NCBI GenBank assembly: GCA_004211785.1
Contig: SHBX01000003.1
Location: forward strand, 89,551 to 153,550
DNA from: Winogradskyella sp.
GTDB taxonomy: Bacteria > Bacteroidota > Bacteroidia > Flavobacteriales > Flavobacteriaceae
Reading direction: 5' to 3'
Length of the DNA stretch: 64,000 bases
Below the pieces are notes generated by a model, which worked only from the letters and a program-made list of their open reading frames with translations, did no database searches and was not told where the DNA came from. The translations under genes were made by a program, and so were the position numbers. Every line of letters begins with the position of its first letter. Positions within the stretch are counted from its first letter, which is position 1. This document shows, one piece after another, positions 31,109 through 41,767 of the stretch.

Positions 31109-33556
31109 ATGAAAGTATTGAAATTTGGCGGGACATCGGTCGGTTCTGCTTCAAACATTAACAATGTTATTTCTATTCTTGACGAAAAGTCAAAAGATAG
31201 TACAGTAATTGCTGTAGTTTCTGCAGTTGGTGGAATTACAGACAAACTCTTGACCGCAGGCAATCTTGCTATAAAAAAAGACGAGACTTATAAAGAAGCT
31301 TTTATAGAAATTCAAAAAATCCATATTTCACTTGTTAAGGAGCTCATTCCAACAGATAATGAAACCATAATATCTGCTATAGAAACAAAATTTAAAGAAT
31401 TAGAAAGTCTTCTTGAAGGTTTGTATCTTTTAAATGAACTGACTCCAAAAATTTCAGATAAACTGGCAAGTTTCGGTGAACTTATGTCATCGTATATTAT
31501 TGCAAAATGTATGGTTTCAAGAGATTTAGATGTCATCAGAAAAAATTCGCAAGAATTAATTATCACTAACTCTAATCACGGCAATGCAGAAGTAGAGTTA
31601 GCTATTACAGAAAAAAACATTCAGGCATATTTTAGCGAATCAAAACATTTAATTACTGTTCTTCCAGGTTTTGTTGCAAAGAATAAACAAGACGAAGAAA
31701 CAACTTTAGGACGTGGAGGCTCAGACTTTACAGCATCAATAATTGCCGCTACTTTAAAGGTAAATGTTTTGGAAATATGGACCGATGTTAGTGGTATGTA
31801 TACGGCAAATCCTAAGTTGGTTAAACAAGCCGTGCCAATTGAACAATTATCATTCCAAGAAGCCATGGAATTATCTCATTTTGGTGCCAAAGTTTTATAT
31901 CCACCAACTGTGCAACCAGTATTAGACACTAATATTCCAATTCAAATTAAAAACACCATGCAACCTAATGATGCTGGTACTAAGATTTCTGATGAGACGG
32001 AAACATCAATAAAAAATCCTGTAAAGGGCATAACACATATTAATGATATAGCGCTTCTTACACTACAGGGTACAGGAATGGTAGGCATTCCTGGATTTTC
32101 TAAACGTTTATTTGAAACCTTAGCTCAAGAAAAGATTAATGTCATTTTTATAACACAAGCTTCCTCCGAACACGCTATTTGCTTTGGTATAGACATTAAA
32201 GATTCTCAAATAGCACAAGATGTTATTAATAAGACTTTTGAATACGAAATCACTCTGAAAAAAATAGAACCAATTCTTGTTGAAACAGGACTGTCTATTA
32301 TAGCATTAATTGGTGATAATATGAAAAACTACCAAGGTATTAGTGGTAGAATGTTCAGCACTCTTGGTAAAAATAATATTAATGTTAGAGCAATTGCTCA
32401 AGGTGCTTCAGAACGAAATATCTCAGCAGTTATTGATGAAAGTGATGTAAAAAAAGCTCTCAATTCCTTACATGAACACTTTTTTGAAGTCCAAACCAAA
32501 CAACTTAATGTTTTTATAGTTGGTGTCGGAAACGTGGGTGAACGTCTAATAGATCAGATAGAACAACAGCATGATTTTCTTAAAAAGAAACTAAAAATTG
32601 ATGTTCGTATTGTTGGAATGGCAAATTCTCGCAAAATGGTGTTTAATGATGAAGGCATAGATTTAGAAGACTGGCCCTCTGCTTTTGACTTTGCAGAACA
32701 ATCTAATTTAGAACGTTTTTTCAACAAAGTATTAGAGCTTAATTTACGCAATAGCATATTTGTAGATATCACCGCAAACGAAAAAGTTTCTGACTGGTAT
32801 TCACAATATTTGCGAAATAGTATTGCGGTTGTAGCGTGTAATAAAATTGCATGTTCTGGTTCTTATAATGTTTATAAAAACTTACATTATTTAGCATTGA
32901 GTTTCAATACAGCATTTTTATATGAGACCAATGTTGGTGCAGGATTACCAATTATTAACACATTAAATAACCTTGTAGCTTCGGGAGATAAAGTAACGAG
33001 TATACAAGCTGTTCTTTCTGGTAGTCTAAATTTTGTTTTCAATCATTTTGGTGATCATACCAATTTTCATGATACGGTAAAACGCGCACAATTTGAAGGG
33101 TATACAGAACCAGATCCACGAATAGACTTAAGTGGTATAGATGTTGCTCGTAAAATCTTAATATTAGCGAGAGAAAATGGTGGTAAAATGGAAATCGAAG
33201 ATATCGAAAATGAGTCTTTTCTAACTACAGCAAATCTTGAAAGTAGCTCTGTCGATGATTTTTATGATACACTTAAAGAAGACGAATCTCACTTTCAGCG
33301 TATATATGCTTCTGCAAAAGCGAAAAATTGTCAATTAAAGTACGTGGCAGAGTTTAAAGACGGAAAAGCTAAAGTTGGTTTACGCGAAATCCCAGAAGGC
33401 CATCCATTTTACAATTTAGAAGGAAAAGATAATATTGTTATGTTTTATACAGAACGTTATCCAGAGCAGCCATTGATTGTAAAAGGTGCAGGTGCTGGCG
33501 CTGATGTTACAGCTTCTGGCCTATTTGCTGATATCATAAAAATTGGAAATAAGTAA
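31109..33556 (+). CDS. thrA: bifunctional aspartate kinase / homoserine dehydrogenase I
   Basis: MKVLKFGGTSVGSA...ACT repeats...VGVGNVGERLIDQIEQQ...ANKIACSGSY-like HSD region (VACNKIACSGSYNVY). Confidence 0.96.
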   Translation: MKVLKFGGTSVGSASNINNVISILDEKSKDSTVIAVVSAVGGITDKLLTAGNLAIKKDETYKEAFIEIQKIHISLVKELIPTDNETIISAIETKFKELESLLEGLYLLNELTPKISDKLASFGELMSSYIIAKCMVSRDLDVIRKNSQELIITNSNHGNAEVELAITEKNIQAYFSESKHLITVLPGFVAKNKQDEETTLGRGGSDFTASIIAATLKVNVLEIWTDVSGMYTANPKLVKQAVPIEQLSFQEAMELSHFGAKVLYPPTVQPVLDTNIPIQIKNTMQPNDAGTKISDETETSIKNPVKGITHINDIALLTLQGTGMVGIPGFSKRLFETLAQEKINVIFITQASSEHAICFGIDIKDSQIAQDVINKTFEYEITLKKIEPILVETGLSIIALIGDNMKNYQGISGRMFSTLGKNNINVRAIAQGASERNISAVIDESDVKKALNSLHEHFFEVQTKQLNVFIVGVGNVGERLIDQIEQQHDFLKKKLKIDVRIVGMANSRKMVFNDEGIDLEDWPSAFDFAEQSNLERFFNKVLELNLRNSIFVDITANEKVSDWYSQYLRNSIAVVACNKIACSGSYNVYKNLHYLALSFNTAFLYETNVGAGLPIINTLNNLVASGDKVTSIQAVLSGSLNFVFNHFGDHTNFHDTVKRAQFEGYTEPDPRIDLSGIDVARKILILARENGGKMEIEDIENESFLTTANLESSSVDDFYDTLKEDESHFQRIYASAKAKNCQLKYVAEFKDGKAKVGLREIPEGHPFYNLEGKDNIVMFYTERYPEQPLIVKGAGAGADVTASGLFADIIKIGNK

Positions 33557-33558
33557 TT

Positions 33559-34479
33559 ATGGATAGCATTAAAATATTCTCTCCAGCTACAGTTGCAAAT
33601 GTCTCATGCGGTTTTGACGTTCTAGGCTTTTGCCTTGATAGTGTTGGTGACGAAATGGTTATTCATAAAACTTCTGAAAAAGGAATTAAGATTACTAAAA
33701 TTGAAGGTTATGATCTACCATATGAAGCTAAAAAAAATGTAGCGGGTGTATCTGCCTTAGCCATGTATGAAGCTTTACAGCCCGATTGTGGTTTTGAAAT
33801 TGAAATCTACAAAAAAATAAAACCTGGTAGCGGCATTGGTAGTAGCTCAGCTAGTGCTGCTGGTAGCGTTTATGGCATGAATGAATTACTAGGAAGACCT
33901 CTAAATAAAACTGAGCTTACTAAACATGCCTTAAAAGGAGAAGCCTTAGCAAGCCAATCAGAACATGCCGATAATCTAGCGCCTGCAATCTTTGGAGGTT
34001 TTACTTTAGTTCGTAGCATCAACCCTGTTGACGTAATAGAATTACCAACACCTAAAGATTTATTTGCAACACTTATTCATCCACAAATTGAAATTAAAAC
34101 ATCAGAAGCTCGCGCATTATTACCAAATTCGGTAGAGCTTAAAAAAGCTATTGCGCAATGGTCAAATGTTGGAAGTTTAGTACATGCACTGCACACAAGT
34201 AACTATGACATATTAGGCAAATCTTTAAACGATGTTATTGTTGAACCATACAGAAAACTATTAATTCCTCATTTTGATACTATTAAAAAAACTACATTAG
34301 ATTCTGGAGCATTAGGTTGTGGTATTTCAGGTTCTGGACCTTCAATATTTGCATTGAGCAAAGGGAAAGAGGATGCTGAAAAGGTTGAAAAAGCAATGAA
34401 AAAAGTGTACTCTAAAACAGAAATTCCATTTTATACATTTGTTTCAAAAATTAATACAGAAGGTATCAAAGTTTTATAA
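33559..34479 (+). CDS. thrB: homoserine kinase
   Basis: KIFSPATVANVSCGFDVLG...IKPGSGIGSSSASAAGSV...GCGISGSGPSIFAL. Confidence 0.95.
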   Translation: MDSIKIFSPATVANVSCGFDVLGFCLDSVGDEMVIHKTSEKGIKITKIEGYDLPYEAKKNVAGVSALAMYEALQPDCGFEIEIYKKIKPGSGIGSSSASAAGSVYGMNELLGRPLNKTELTKHALKGEALASQSEHADNLAPAIFGGFTLVRSINPVDVIELPTPKDLFATLIHPQIEIKTSEARALLPNSVELKKAIAQWSNVGSLVHALHTSNYDILGKSLNDVIVEPYRKLLIPHFDTIKKTTLDSGALGCGISGSGPSIFALSKGKEDAEKVEKAMKKVYSKTEIPFYTFVSKINTEGIKVL

Positions 34480-35780
34480 TGAAATACTACTCTCTAAATA
34501 AAGAAGCACCAAATACAACCTTTGAAGATGCAGTGGTCAGAGGTCTAGCACCTGATAAAGGTTTATATTTCCCTGAGAGTATAACGCCTCTACCCGATTC
34601 TTTTTTTGAAACTATTGAGCAGAAATCTAATGTCAAAATCGCTTTTGAAGCGATTAAACAATTTGTCGGCGACGAAATTCCTGAAAAAGAATTAAAACAG
34701 ATTATTAACCAAACCTTGTCTTTTGATTTCCCTATTGTAGAATTCAATGAACAGATTTCTACTTTAGAATTGTTTCACGGACCAACTATGGCTTTTAAAG
34801 ATGTTGGTGCGCGCTTTATGGCAAGATGCTTAGAGTATTTTAACAAAAATAATTCTAGAAAAGTGACAGTTCTTGTCGCTACATCTGGAGATACTGGTGG
34901 CGCAGTAGCTAGTGGTTTCTTAAATGTCAAAGGTGTCGATGTCGTAATACTCTATCCAAGCGGAAAAGTAAGTGATATTCAAGAAAAACAATTGACAACA
35001 CTTGGACAAAACATTACTGCTCTTGAAGTCCATGGTGTTTTTGACGATTGTCAAGATATGGTGAAACAGGCTTTTGTAGACGAAGAGTTAACCAGTAAAA
35101 TGCAACTCACATCAGCTAACTCCATAAATATTGCACGTTGGTTACCACAACTACTCTACTTTATGTTTGCGTATAAGCAACTAAAAAGTAAACATAAAAA
35201 CGTAGTCTTTTCTGTACCTAGTGGTAATTTTGGGAATATTTGTGCTGGTATGGTAGCTCAGAAATTAGGTTTACCAATCAAACATTTTATAGCTTCTAAC
35301 AACGCAAATAATGTTGTAACAAACTATCTAAAAACTAAAGATTATAATCCAAAAGTATCTGTACAAACCATAAGTAACGCCATGGATGTTGGTAATCCAA
35401 GTAATTTTATTAGAATTGAAGAATTACACAATAATGATTTTGATGACTTAAGGGAAAATTTATCGTCATATAGCTTCACAGATGATGAAACACGGGGTGC
35501 ATTATCAGAAATATATTCGACATATAATTATATCGCTGATCCACATGGTGCCGTTGGATATTTAGGAGCACAAAAGCATATTCATAAAAACCCAAATGAC
35601 CACGTTATTTTTCTAGAAACGGCACACCCAACTAAGTTTTTAGATGTAGTTGAAGGTGTTATTAATACTGAAGTTGAATTACCTGAACAGATTAAAACTG
35701 TTATTGATAAAAAGAAAATATCAGTAAAAACATCTAATTATTCAGATTTAAAGACCTTTTTACTAGACAAGAACAATTAA
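34479..35780 (+). CDS. thrC: threonine synthase
   Basis: ELFHGPTMAFKDVGARFMAR...VATSGDTGGAVASGFLNVKGVDVVILYPSGKVSDIQEKQLTTLG. Confidence 0.95.
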   Translation: MKYYSLNKEAPNTTFEDAVVRGLAPDKGLYFPESITPLPDSFFETIEQKSNVKIAFEAIKQFVGDEIPEKELKQIINQTLSFDFPIVEFNEQISTLELFHGPTMAFKDVGARFMARCLEYFNKNNSRKVTVLVATSGDTGGAVASGFLNVKGVDVVILYPSGKVSDIQEKQLTTLGQNITALEVHGVFDDCQDMVKQAFVDEELTSKMQLTSANSINIARWLPQLLYFMFAYKQLKSKHKNVVFSVPSGNFGNICAGMVAQKLGLPIKHFIASNNANNVVTNYLKTKDYNPKVSVQTISNAMDVGNPSNFIRIEELHNNDFDDLRENLSSYSFTDDETRGALSEIYSTYNYIADPHGAVGYLGAQKHIHKNPNDHVIFLETAHPTKFLDVVEGVINTEVELPEQIKTVIDKKKISVKTSNYSDLKTFLLDKNN

Positions 35781-36952
35781 TCATTTTGTTTCTTAGCCTT
35801 ACGACTACCTTCGTACATTTCGTATTTGACTAATCGAGCTTCAAGTTTTGCATTAAATACTTTGATTTTTCGTGATGGCCTTAAGCCAACAAATTTTAGA
35901 GCTTCTAGGTTAGACGTTACTAACCATGCATTAGTATTAGAGTAACCATGTTTTAAAGTTGTGCCAATATTTCCGTAAAATTCTTCAACATTTAAATTCT
36001 CTAAACGCTCGCCATAAGGTGGATTAAAAACCATGTGAAGCTTCTCGCTTCCTGCTTTTTGAGTTTTAAAGAAATCTTCATGTTGGATATGGATAAACTC
36101 ATCCAAATGTGCATTTTTAATATTTTCCTTTGCTTTATTAATTGCAGAAGGCGATTTATCATAACCAAAAATCTTATGATGAAAGTCTCTAGTCTTTTTC
36201 AATAACGACTCTTCAATTTTTTCAAACAAATCTACATCCCAATCTTCCCAACGTTCAAAGGCAAATTCTTTTCGCATTAAATTTGGTGGAATATTACAGG
36301 CTATCATTGCAGCTTCAGCCAAAATGGTTCCACTACCACACATTGGATCCATAAAATCAGATTGCCCATCCCAACCACTCATCATAATCAGTCCAGCAGC
36401 TAATACTTCATTTATAGGTGCAATATTTGTAGCCGTTTTATAACCACGTCGATGTAATGACTCACCAGAAGTATCTAAAGAAATTGTACAACGTTGGCGG
36501 TCAATATGCACATTAATTTTTATATCCGGAAAACGTAAATCTACATTTGGTCGAGTACCACTATGCTCTCTAAAACGGTCAACAATTGCATCTTTAGTCT
36601 TTAAAGCTGTGTATTGTGAATGCGTAAAAATACTGTGATGCACAGTCGCATCAACAGCCAAGGAACCTTCTGGTTTTAGATAGTTTTCCCATTTAATGTT
36701 TTTAACGTTTTTGTATAAATCTTCCTCTCTTGTAATACGGAAAGACTTTATAGGCTTTAGGATTTTAATTGCGGTTCTAAGCCCCATATTTACTTTATAC
36801 ATAAAGCCCTTATCACCAACAAAAGTAACCACACGAACGCCTTTCTCTACATCCATAGCGCCCATGTTCCTAAGCTCATTAGCTAATATATCTTCAAAGC
36901 CAAATAATGTTTTGGCTACCATTTTGAAATTTCCGTCCATATTATACGTCAA
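35777..36952 (-). CDS. THUMP-domain class I SAM-dependent rRNA methyltransferase (RlmL N-terminal-like)
   Basis: THUMP region plus DPMCGSGTILAEAAMIACNIPPNL and FNPPYGERL catalytic motif. 3' end overlaps thrC by 4 bp. Confidence 0.9.
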   Translation of the reverse strand: MTYNMDGNFKMVAKTLFGFEDILANELRNMGAMDVEKGVRVVTFVGDKGFMYKVNMGLRTAIKILKPIKSFRITREEDLYKNVKNIKWENYLKPEGSLAVDATVHHSIFTHSQYTALKTKDAIVDRFREHSGTRPNVDLRFPDIKINVHIDRQRCTISLDTSGESLHRRGYKTATNIAPINEVLAAGLIMMSGWDGQSDFMDPMCGSGTILAEAAMIACNIPPNLMRKEFAFERWEDWDVDLFEKIEESLLKKTRDFHHKIFGYDKSPSAINKAKENIKNAHLDEFIHIQHEDFFKTQKAGSEKLHMVFNPPYGERLENLNVEEFYGNIGTTLKHGYSNTNAWLVTSNLEALKFVGLRPSRKIKVFNAKLEARLVKYEMYEGSRKAKKQND

Positions 36953-37003
36953 ATAGGTTGCAAAAATACAGTATTTTTGTAAAGTCGAAAGACCACACTA
37001 ACT

Positions 37004-37735
37004 ATGACAAAAACAACAGAAAAATGGTATGCCTCTTGGTTTGATACACCATACTACCATATTTTATATAAAGATAGAGATTATACTGAGGCGCAAGCCT
37101 TTATGGACAATCTCACTAACTACCTTAATCTTCCAGAAAATGGTGAAATTTTAGATTTAGCCTGCGGAAAAGGAAGGCATTCTGTTTATTTAAATACACT
37201 TGGGTACAACGTAACAGGTGTAGATTTATCCGAGCAGAGTATTGCTCATGCAAAACAATTTGAAAATAACACTTTAAAATTTGATGTTCATGATATGACA
37301 AAACCATATCCTGAAACATTTGATGCTGTTTTTAACCTTTTTACAAGCTTTGGCTATTTTGAAGATGACGAATGTAATCTCCGAACAATTAAAGCCATTA
37401 AAAAAGAATTAAACGAATATGGTTTTGGTGTTATTGACTTTATGAACTCAGAATATGTGATTGACAATCTAGTACCTGAAGACACTAAAACGGTTGATGG
37501 CATTGAATTCTTACAACAGCGACGTTTAGAAAATGGATATATCATTAAAGATATATCGTTTACTGCTGATGGCAAAGACTATAAATTTCAAGAGCGAGTA
37601 AAAGCATTTACCTTAAAGGGTTTTGAAATACTTTTTGAAAAAGCAGGTGTGCATCTTTTAGATATTTTTGGAGATTATAAACTGCATAAGTTTTATCCAA
37701 AAACATCTGAGCGTTTGATTATGATTTTTAAGTAA
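37004..37735 (+). CDS. class I SAM-dependent methyltransferase
   Basis: ILDLACGKGRHSVYLNTLGYNVTGVDLSEQSIAHAK. Confidence 0.9.
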   Translation: MTKTTEKWYASWFDTPYYHILYKDRDYTEAQAFMDNLTNYLNLPENGEILDLACGKGRHSVYLNTLGYNVTGVDLSEQSIAHAKQFENNTLKFDVHDMTKPYPETFDAVFNLFTSFGYFEDDECNLRTIKAIKKELNEYGFGVIDFMNSEYVIDNLVPEDTKTVDGIEFLQQRRLENGYIIKDISFTADGKDYKFQERVKAFTLKGFEILFEKAGVHLLDIFGDYKLHKFYPKTSERLIMIFK

Positions 37736-37745
37736 ATTTGCGTCC

Positions 37746-38420
37746 ATGAATAAGTATTTATTTCCTATATATGCTATTGCAATCGGTGTTATTATTGCCT
37801 TTTTGACCCGAAGACACAAAAGTATTTATACTAAATTACTATTATCTTTTAGTGGCGCTTTTTTATTGGCATTAACACTATTTGATTTATTACCAGAAGT
37901 ATACGAGCATTTAGATGCTAAACGTACTGGTTTATTTATTATGTGTGGTATTTTGCTTCAGATTATTTTGGAGTTCTTTTCTAAAGGTGCAGAGCATGGT
38001 CATGTTCATATAAATCAAAAAAACTCTAAGTTTCCTTGGTTATTATTTATAAGTTTATGTATTCATAGTTTTCTAGAAGGTTTTCCAATACATCAGCATA
38101 ACGATATGGTTTATGGTGTGTTTATTCATAAAATTCCTATCGCAGCATTATTAACATCTTTTCTATTGCAATCCATGTATATCAAAGAAAAGACTATTAG
38201 TTTTATATTGATTTTTGCTGCTATGACACCATTAGGTACATTAGTGTCTAACACAACATCAATTGCTCCTGTATATCTCACTAGTATCAATGCTTTAGTC
38301 ATAGGTATTTTTTTACATATATCAACGACTATCTTATTTGAAAGTAGCGAAGGCCATAAGTTTAATCTATCAAAGCTTATAGCCATTTGCTTGGGAATTT
38401 TAATTGCTTATTTTGTTTAG
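37746..38420 (+). CDS. ZIP-family metal (zinc) transporter
   Basis: Multiple TM segments; LLLSFSGAFLLALTLFDLLPEVYEH, His-rich loop HGHVHI, CIHSFLEGFPI. Confidence 0.85.
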   Translation: MNKYLFPIYAIAIGVIIAFLTRRHKSIYTKLLLSFSGAFLLALTLFDLLPEVYEHLDAKRTGLFIMCGILLQIILEFFSKGAEHGHVHINQKNSKFPWLLFISLCIHSFLEGFPIHQHNDMVYGVFIHKIPIAALLTSFLLQSMYIKEKTISFILIFAAMTPLGTLVSNTTSIAPVYLTSINALVIGIFLHISTTILFESSEGHKFNLSKLIAICLGILIAYFV

Positions 38421-38849
38421 ATGTTCAGCAAAGCAGAAAGTCAAAAATTAAGAGAAGAGTTTTGGATAAGCTTTGGAAAATCGTTTCCAAGAAAATGGTT
38501 ACTCTACAATACCAAAATCAAAGGGCTTTCTTTTAAGTTTTACTTCGATACTAAAAAAGCCTTTGTTTCATTAGACCTAGAAGATGATTTAGAACATCGT
38601 ATTAATTGTTGGGAAAAACTCGAAGCATTAAAAAGTATATTGCATTCAGAATATTTGCCCGATACCATTTACGAGGAAGAATACTATTTAGATAATGGCA
38701 AAGAGATTTCTAGAATTTATGTCCCTCTAAAGGAAAAAGTATCTATACACAATAAAAATTCCTGGCAAGCGGTTATGGAATTTTTTAACCAAACTATGCC
38801 AAAGTTTGAAGCTTTTTTTGAAGAATATAAAGACATTATAAAACCTTAG
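38421..38849 (+). CDS. DUF4268-like protein
   Basis: LREEFWISFGKSFPRKWLLYNTKIKGLSFKFYFD...; short protein of the family seen in Bacteroidota. Confidence 0.7.
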   Translation: MFSKAESQKLREEFWISFGKSFPRKWLLYNTKIKGLSFKFYFDTKKAFVSLDLEDDLEHRINCWEKLEALKSILHSEYLPDTIYEEEYYLDNGKEISRIYVPLKEKVSIHNKNSWQAVMEFFNQTMPKFEAFFEEYKDIIKP

Positions 38850-38890
38850 GAAGAAATTAGAAAATCTCCAATAAAATATTTATAAGATAC

Positions 38891-39271
38891 TTATACAGAA
38901 CAGGACTCACATTGTCCAATCAAAAGAATATCTGTAGAATCAACTTTATGATTTTTTAAAATAGGTATGTTAACCTCTAAAGATAAGCACTCAACCTTAT
39001 CACATTCTTTACATTGAAAATGTGGATGTTTATCTGAATGTTTATGAGCAGAACAGCCATTACATTTCGCATACCACTTTAAGCCATCCTTTCCATTAAA
39101 AGAATGAATGAAGCCATCTTGCTCTAGTCTATCCAAAATACGATAAACTGTAGTTTTGTTCATATCGCCTTTTACAAGTTCAATAAGACTGACTACTGAT
39201 TTAGCCTCATTTTTGTTTTCAAAAATATTTAATACTGTAGTTACAGCTTTTGTTTTTCTAATAACTCCCAT
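38891..39271 (-). CDS. Fur-family transcriptional regulator (Zur-like by context)
   Basis: NKTTVYRILDRLEQDGFIH; HKHSDKHPHFQCKECDKVECL metal-binding motifs; C-terminal GQCESC. Start adjusted to ATG at 39271. Confidence 0.88.
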   Translation of the reverse strand: MGVIRKTKAVTTVLNIFENKNEAKSVVSLIELVKGDMNKTTVYRILDRLEQDGFIHSFNGKDGLKWYAKCNGCSAHKHSDKHPHFQCKECDKVECLSLEVNIPILKNHKVDSTDILLIGQCESCSV

Positions 39272-39285
39272 GCTTACAAATTTAA

Positions 39286-39300
39286 TGCAACTATGTTGCA
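39286..39300. promoter_or_regulatory. inverted-repeat operator candidate 1 (Zur/Fur-like box)
   Basis: TGCAAC-TAT-GTTGCA, perfect 6-bp arms, 15 bp upstream of the Fur-family start codon. Confidence 0.65.
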
Positions 39301-39324
39301 ATTACAAGTAATATTATCTAATTT

Positions 39325-39339
39325 CGCAACTCAGTTGCA
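39325..39339. promoter_or_regulatory. inverted-repeat operator candidate 2 (Zur/Fur-like box)
   Basis: CGCAAC-TCA-GTTGCA, 5-bp matched arms. Same architecture as site 1, centres 39 bp apart. Confidence 0.6.
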
Positions 39340-39399
39340 TTAGTACAATACATTGTGATTACAATTAAAGCATTAATACTAATCGTTTTATAATTAATA

Positions 39400-40623
39400 A
39401 TGAATATAATCAAAAAACTTCCAGTCACAGTATTAAGTGGTTTTTTAGGAGCGGGAAAAACCACTTTACTAAATCATATTTTGCACAATAAGGAAGGCTT
39501 AAAAGTCGCAGTTATTGTAAATGATATGAGTGAAGTCAATGTGGATGCAGATTTGGTTAAAAGTGAAAACACTTTATCAAGAACTGAGGAAACTCTAGTA
39601 GAAATGAGTAATGGCTGTATCTGCTGCACATTACGAGAAGATTTAATGATTGAAGTCGAAAGACTAGCCAAGGAAAATCGCTTTGATTATTTACTTATAG
39701 AGAGTACGGGAATCAGCGAACCTATACCTGTTGCACAAACATTTTCGTTTATAGATGAAGAAAAAAATATCGACTTATCCAGATTTAGCTACGTTGATAC
39801 TATGGTTACTGTTGTTGACGCCTTTAACTTTTTCAAGGATTTTGGAAGTCCAGAACGCTTAATTGATCGAAGTCTCACAGATATTGAAAATGATTACAGA
39901 ACCATTGTGAATTTATTGATCGATCAAATTGAGTTTGCTAATGCCATTATTTTAAACAAAACCGATTTAGTTTCTAAAGAACACCTTGGCATTTTAAAAG
40001 CTACGATTCAAAAACTAAATCCTGCCGCAAACATTATAGAATCATCTTTTAGTAAAGTGAATCCAAAAGAAATTTTAAATACACAATTATTCAACTTCGA
40101 AGAAGCTGAAGAAAGTGCCGGTTGGATTGAAGAACTAAAAAAAGATGAACATACTCCCGAAACCGAAGAATATGGTATAGGCTCTTTTGTATTTAGGAGT
40201 AAAAAACCATTTCATCCAGAGCGTTTTTGGAATTACACCCAGCATCAATTTCCACAAAATATACTAAGAAGTAAAGGGTTGTTTTGGTTAGCCTCTAGAC
40301 CAGACCAAGCCTTAATTTGGGGACAGGCTGGCGGCTCACTACGCTCCGATAGTGCAGGCGTTTGGTGGACTAGCATGCCTTTTGAAAAACGTATACAACA
40401 GATGACATTTGTAGAGAACCAAGCGGATATAGAGAGTGATTGGGATACCAACTTTGGAGACCGAAAAAATGAAATTGTGTTTATAGGTCAAAATCTAGAC
40501 GAACAACAAATAAAAAAAGAGCTAGATACTTGTTTACTAACCGAATCAGAACTTGCTGCTATTAATTTAGAAAAAGATCGTTTTGAAGATGAATGGCCAG
40601 TTGAACGCGCTTATGCATATTAA
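39400..40623 (+). CDS. CobW/COG0523 family GTPase (putative zinc metallochaperone)
   Basis: [31 protein letters not shown] (CxCC motif); C-terminal CobW_C region (FHPERFWNY...). Confidence 0.93.
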   Translation: MNIIKKLPVTVLSGFLGAGKTTLLNHILHNKEGLKVAVIVNDMSEVNVDADLVKSENTLSRTEETLVEMSNGCICCTLREDLMIEVERLAKENRFDYLLIESTGISEPIPVAQTFSFIDEEKNIDLSRFSYVDTMVTVVDAFNFFKDFGSPERLIDRSLTDIENDYRTIVNLLIDQIEFANAIILNKTDLVSKEHLGILKATIQKLNPAANIIESSFSKVNPKEILNTQLFNFEEAEESAGWIEELKKDEHTPETEEYGIGSFVFRSKKPFHPERFWNYTQHQFPQNILRSKGLFWLASRPDQALIWGQAGGSLRSDSAGVWWTSMPFEKRIQQMTFVENQADIESDWDTNFGDRKNEIVFIGQNLDEQQIKKELDTCLLTESELAAINLEKDRFEDEWPVERAYAY

Positions 40624-40667
40624 AATGCATAAAACTTAATTAAATATTGATTTAATAATAAAATTAA

Positions 40668-41021
40668 ATGACGACAATAAAAAAAATATATTGGGCAGAT
40701 AAACTAGGAATTGTAAGTGCTATTCTTTGCATAATACATTGCCTAGCTACACCATTATTAATGACAATAGGAGTTGGTTTCTTAAACAATCCAGTAATTG
40801 CTATCCTTTTCATTTTAATAGCTTTTGTGTCTATTTATAAGACTACCAAAAGGAATTTTTTTAAGGGAGTGAGTATCCTTTTGTGGATAGCTTTTACTGG
40901 CTTTGTTATATCAATTCTGCTCGAAGAACAATCAGAAATTTTTGAATACGGAATGTACCTATTCTCAACACTGATAATTCTTGGGCATTTTTATAATATA
41001 AGAGATTGTTTGAAACCATAA
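40668..41021 (+). CDS. MerC-domain membrane protein
   Basis: DKLGIVSAILCIIHCLATPLLMTIGVGF (C-x3-C MerC motif) plus TM helices. Confidence 0.85.
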   Translation: MTTIKKIYWADKLGIVSAILCIIHCLATPLLMTIGVGFLNNPVIAILFILIAFVSIYKTTKRNFFKGVSILLWIAFTGFVISILLEEQSEIFEYGMYLFSTLIILGHFYNIRDCLKP

Positions 41022-41185
41022 ATAAAAAGAGTGTTTTTATAAGACGATGGTATATCAAACTTCATTGTTAATGAAGAAGACCATTTTACTTTTTCTATGT
41101 CTATAATTTAGCGGACACAAAATCTATAAATCAATTTACTTCCTTTTTGTTAACTTAGTGCATTATCAGCTAAATCATCAAAACT

Positions 41186-41758
41186 ATGAAGTATTTAAAG
41201 TACATATTTGGAATTATAGCTATTCTAATTATCGGTTTTTTTCTTTTAGGACTTATCAAATCTGAAGTTTCTTATGACTGCGAGGTTATGGTAGACAAGT
41301 CTTTAGAAGAGTCTTGGGCTGTTAGCCAAGACCCAGATAAAATGGCAGATTGGTTAATAGGTTTCCAAAAAACAGAACATGTCAGTGGCACTCCAGATAC
41401 TGTAGGCGCTGTTGCAGATGTCTATTTCATAAATGAAGGGCAAGAAATGACGATACGTGAGACCATTACAGAAATAGTACCAAACGAGTCTATCTCAATG
41501 ACGTTTACCTCTGATTTTATGGATATGGATTATAAGCTCAGTATGGCTTCGGTAGATGGAAAAACAAAAATTAGTACAAGTACAAAAGCCGAAGGCAATA
41601 GTATGGTTTCGAAATCTTTAATGGCAATGATGGGAAGTTCCATTAAAGCACAAGAAGACACAAACCTTGGTCATCTTAAGAAAACTATTGAAAGTAACAC
41701 TAAAAACTATTTTCCTATAGTTGAGATTCCAGTCGAAGTCGAAGAAGTAGAAAATTAA
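41186..41758 (+). CDS. SRPBCC-family (polyketide cyclase/START-like) protein with N-terminal TM
   Basis: SEVSYDCEVMVDKSLEESWAVSQDPDKMADWLIGFQKTEHVSG... Confidence 0.7.
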   Translation: MKYLKYIFGIIAILIIGFFLLGLIKSEVSYDCEVMVDKSLEESWAVSQDPDKMADWLIGFQKTEHVSGTPDTVGAVADVYFINEGQEMTIRETITEIVPNESISMTFTSDFMDMDYKLSMASVDGKTKISTSTKAEGNSMVSKSLMAMMGSSIKAQEDTNLGHLKKTIESNTKNYFPIVEIPVEVEEVEN

Positions 41759-41767
41759 TAATAACAT

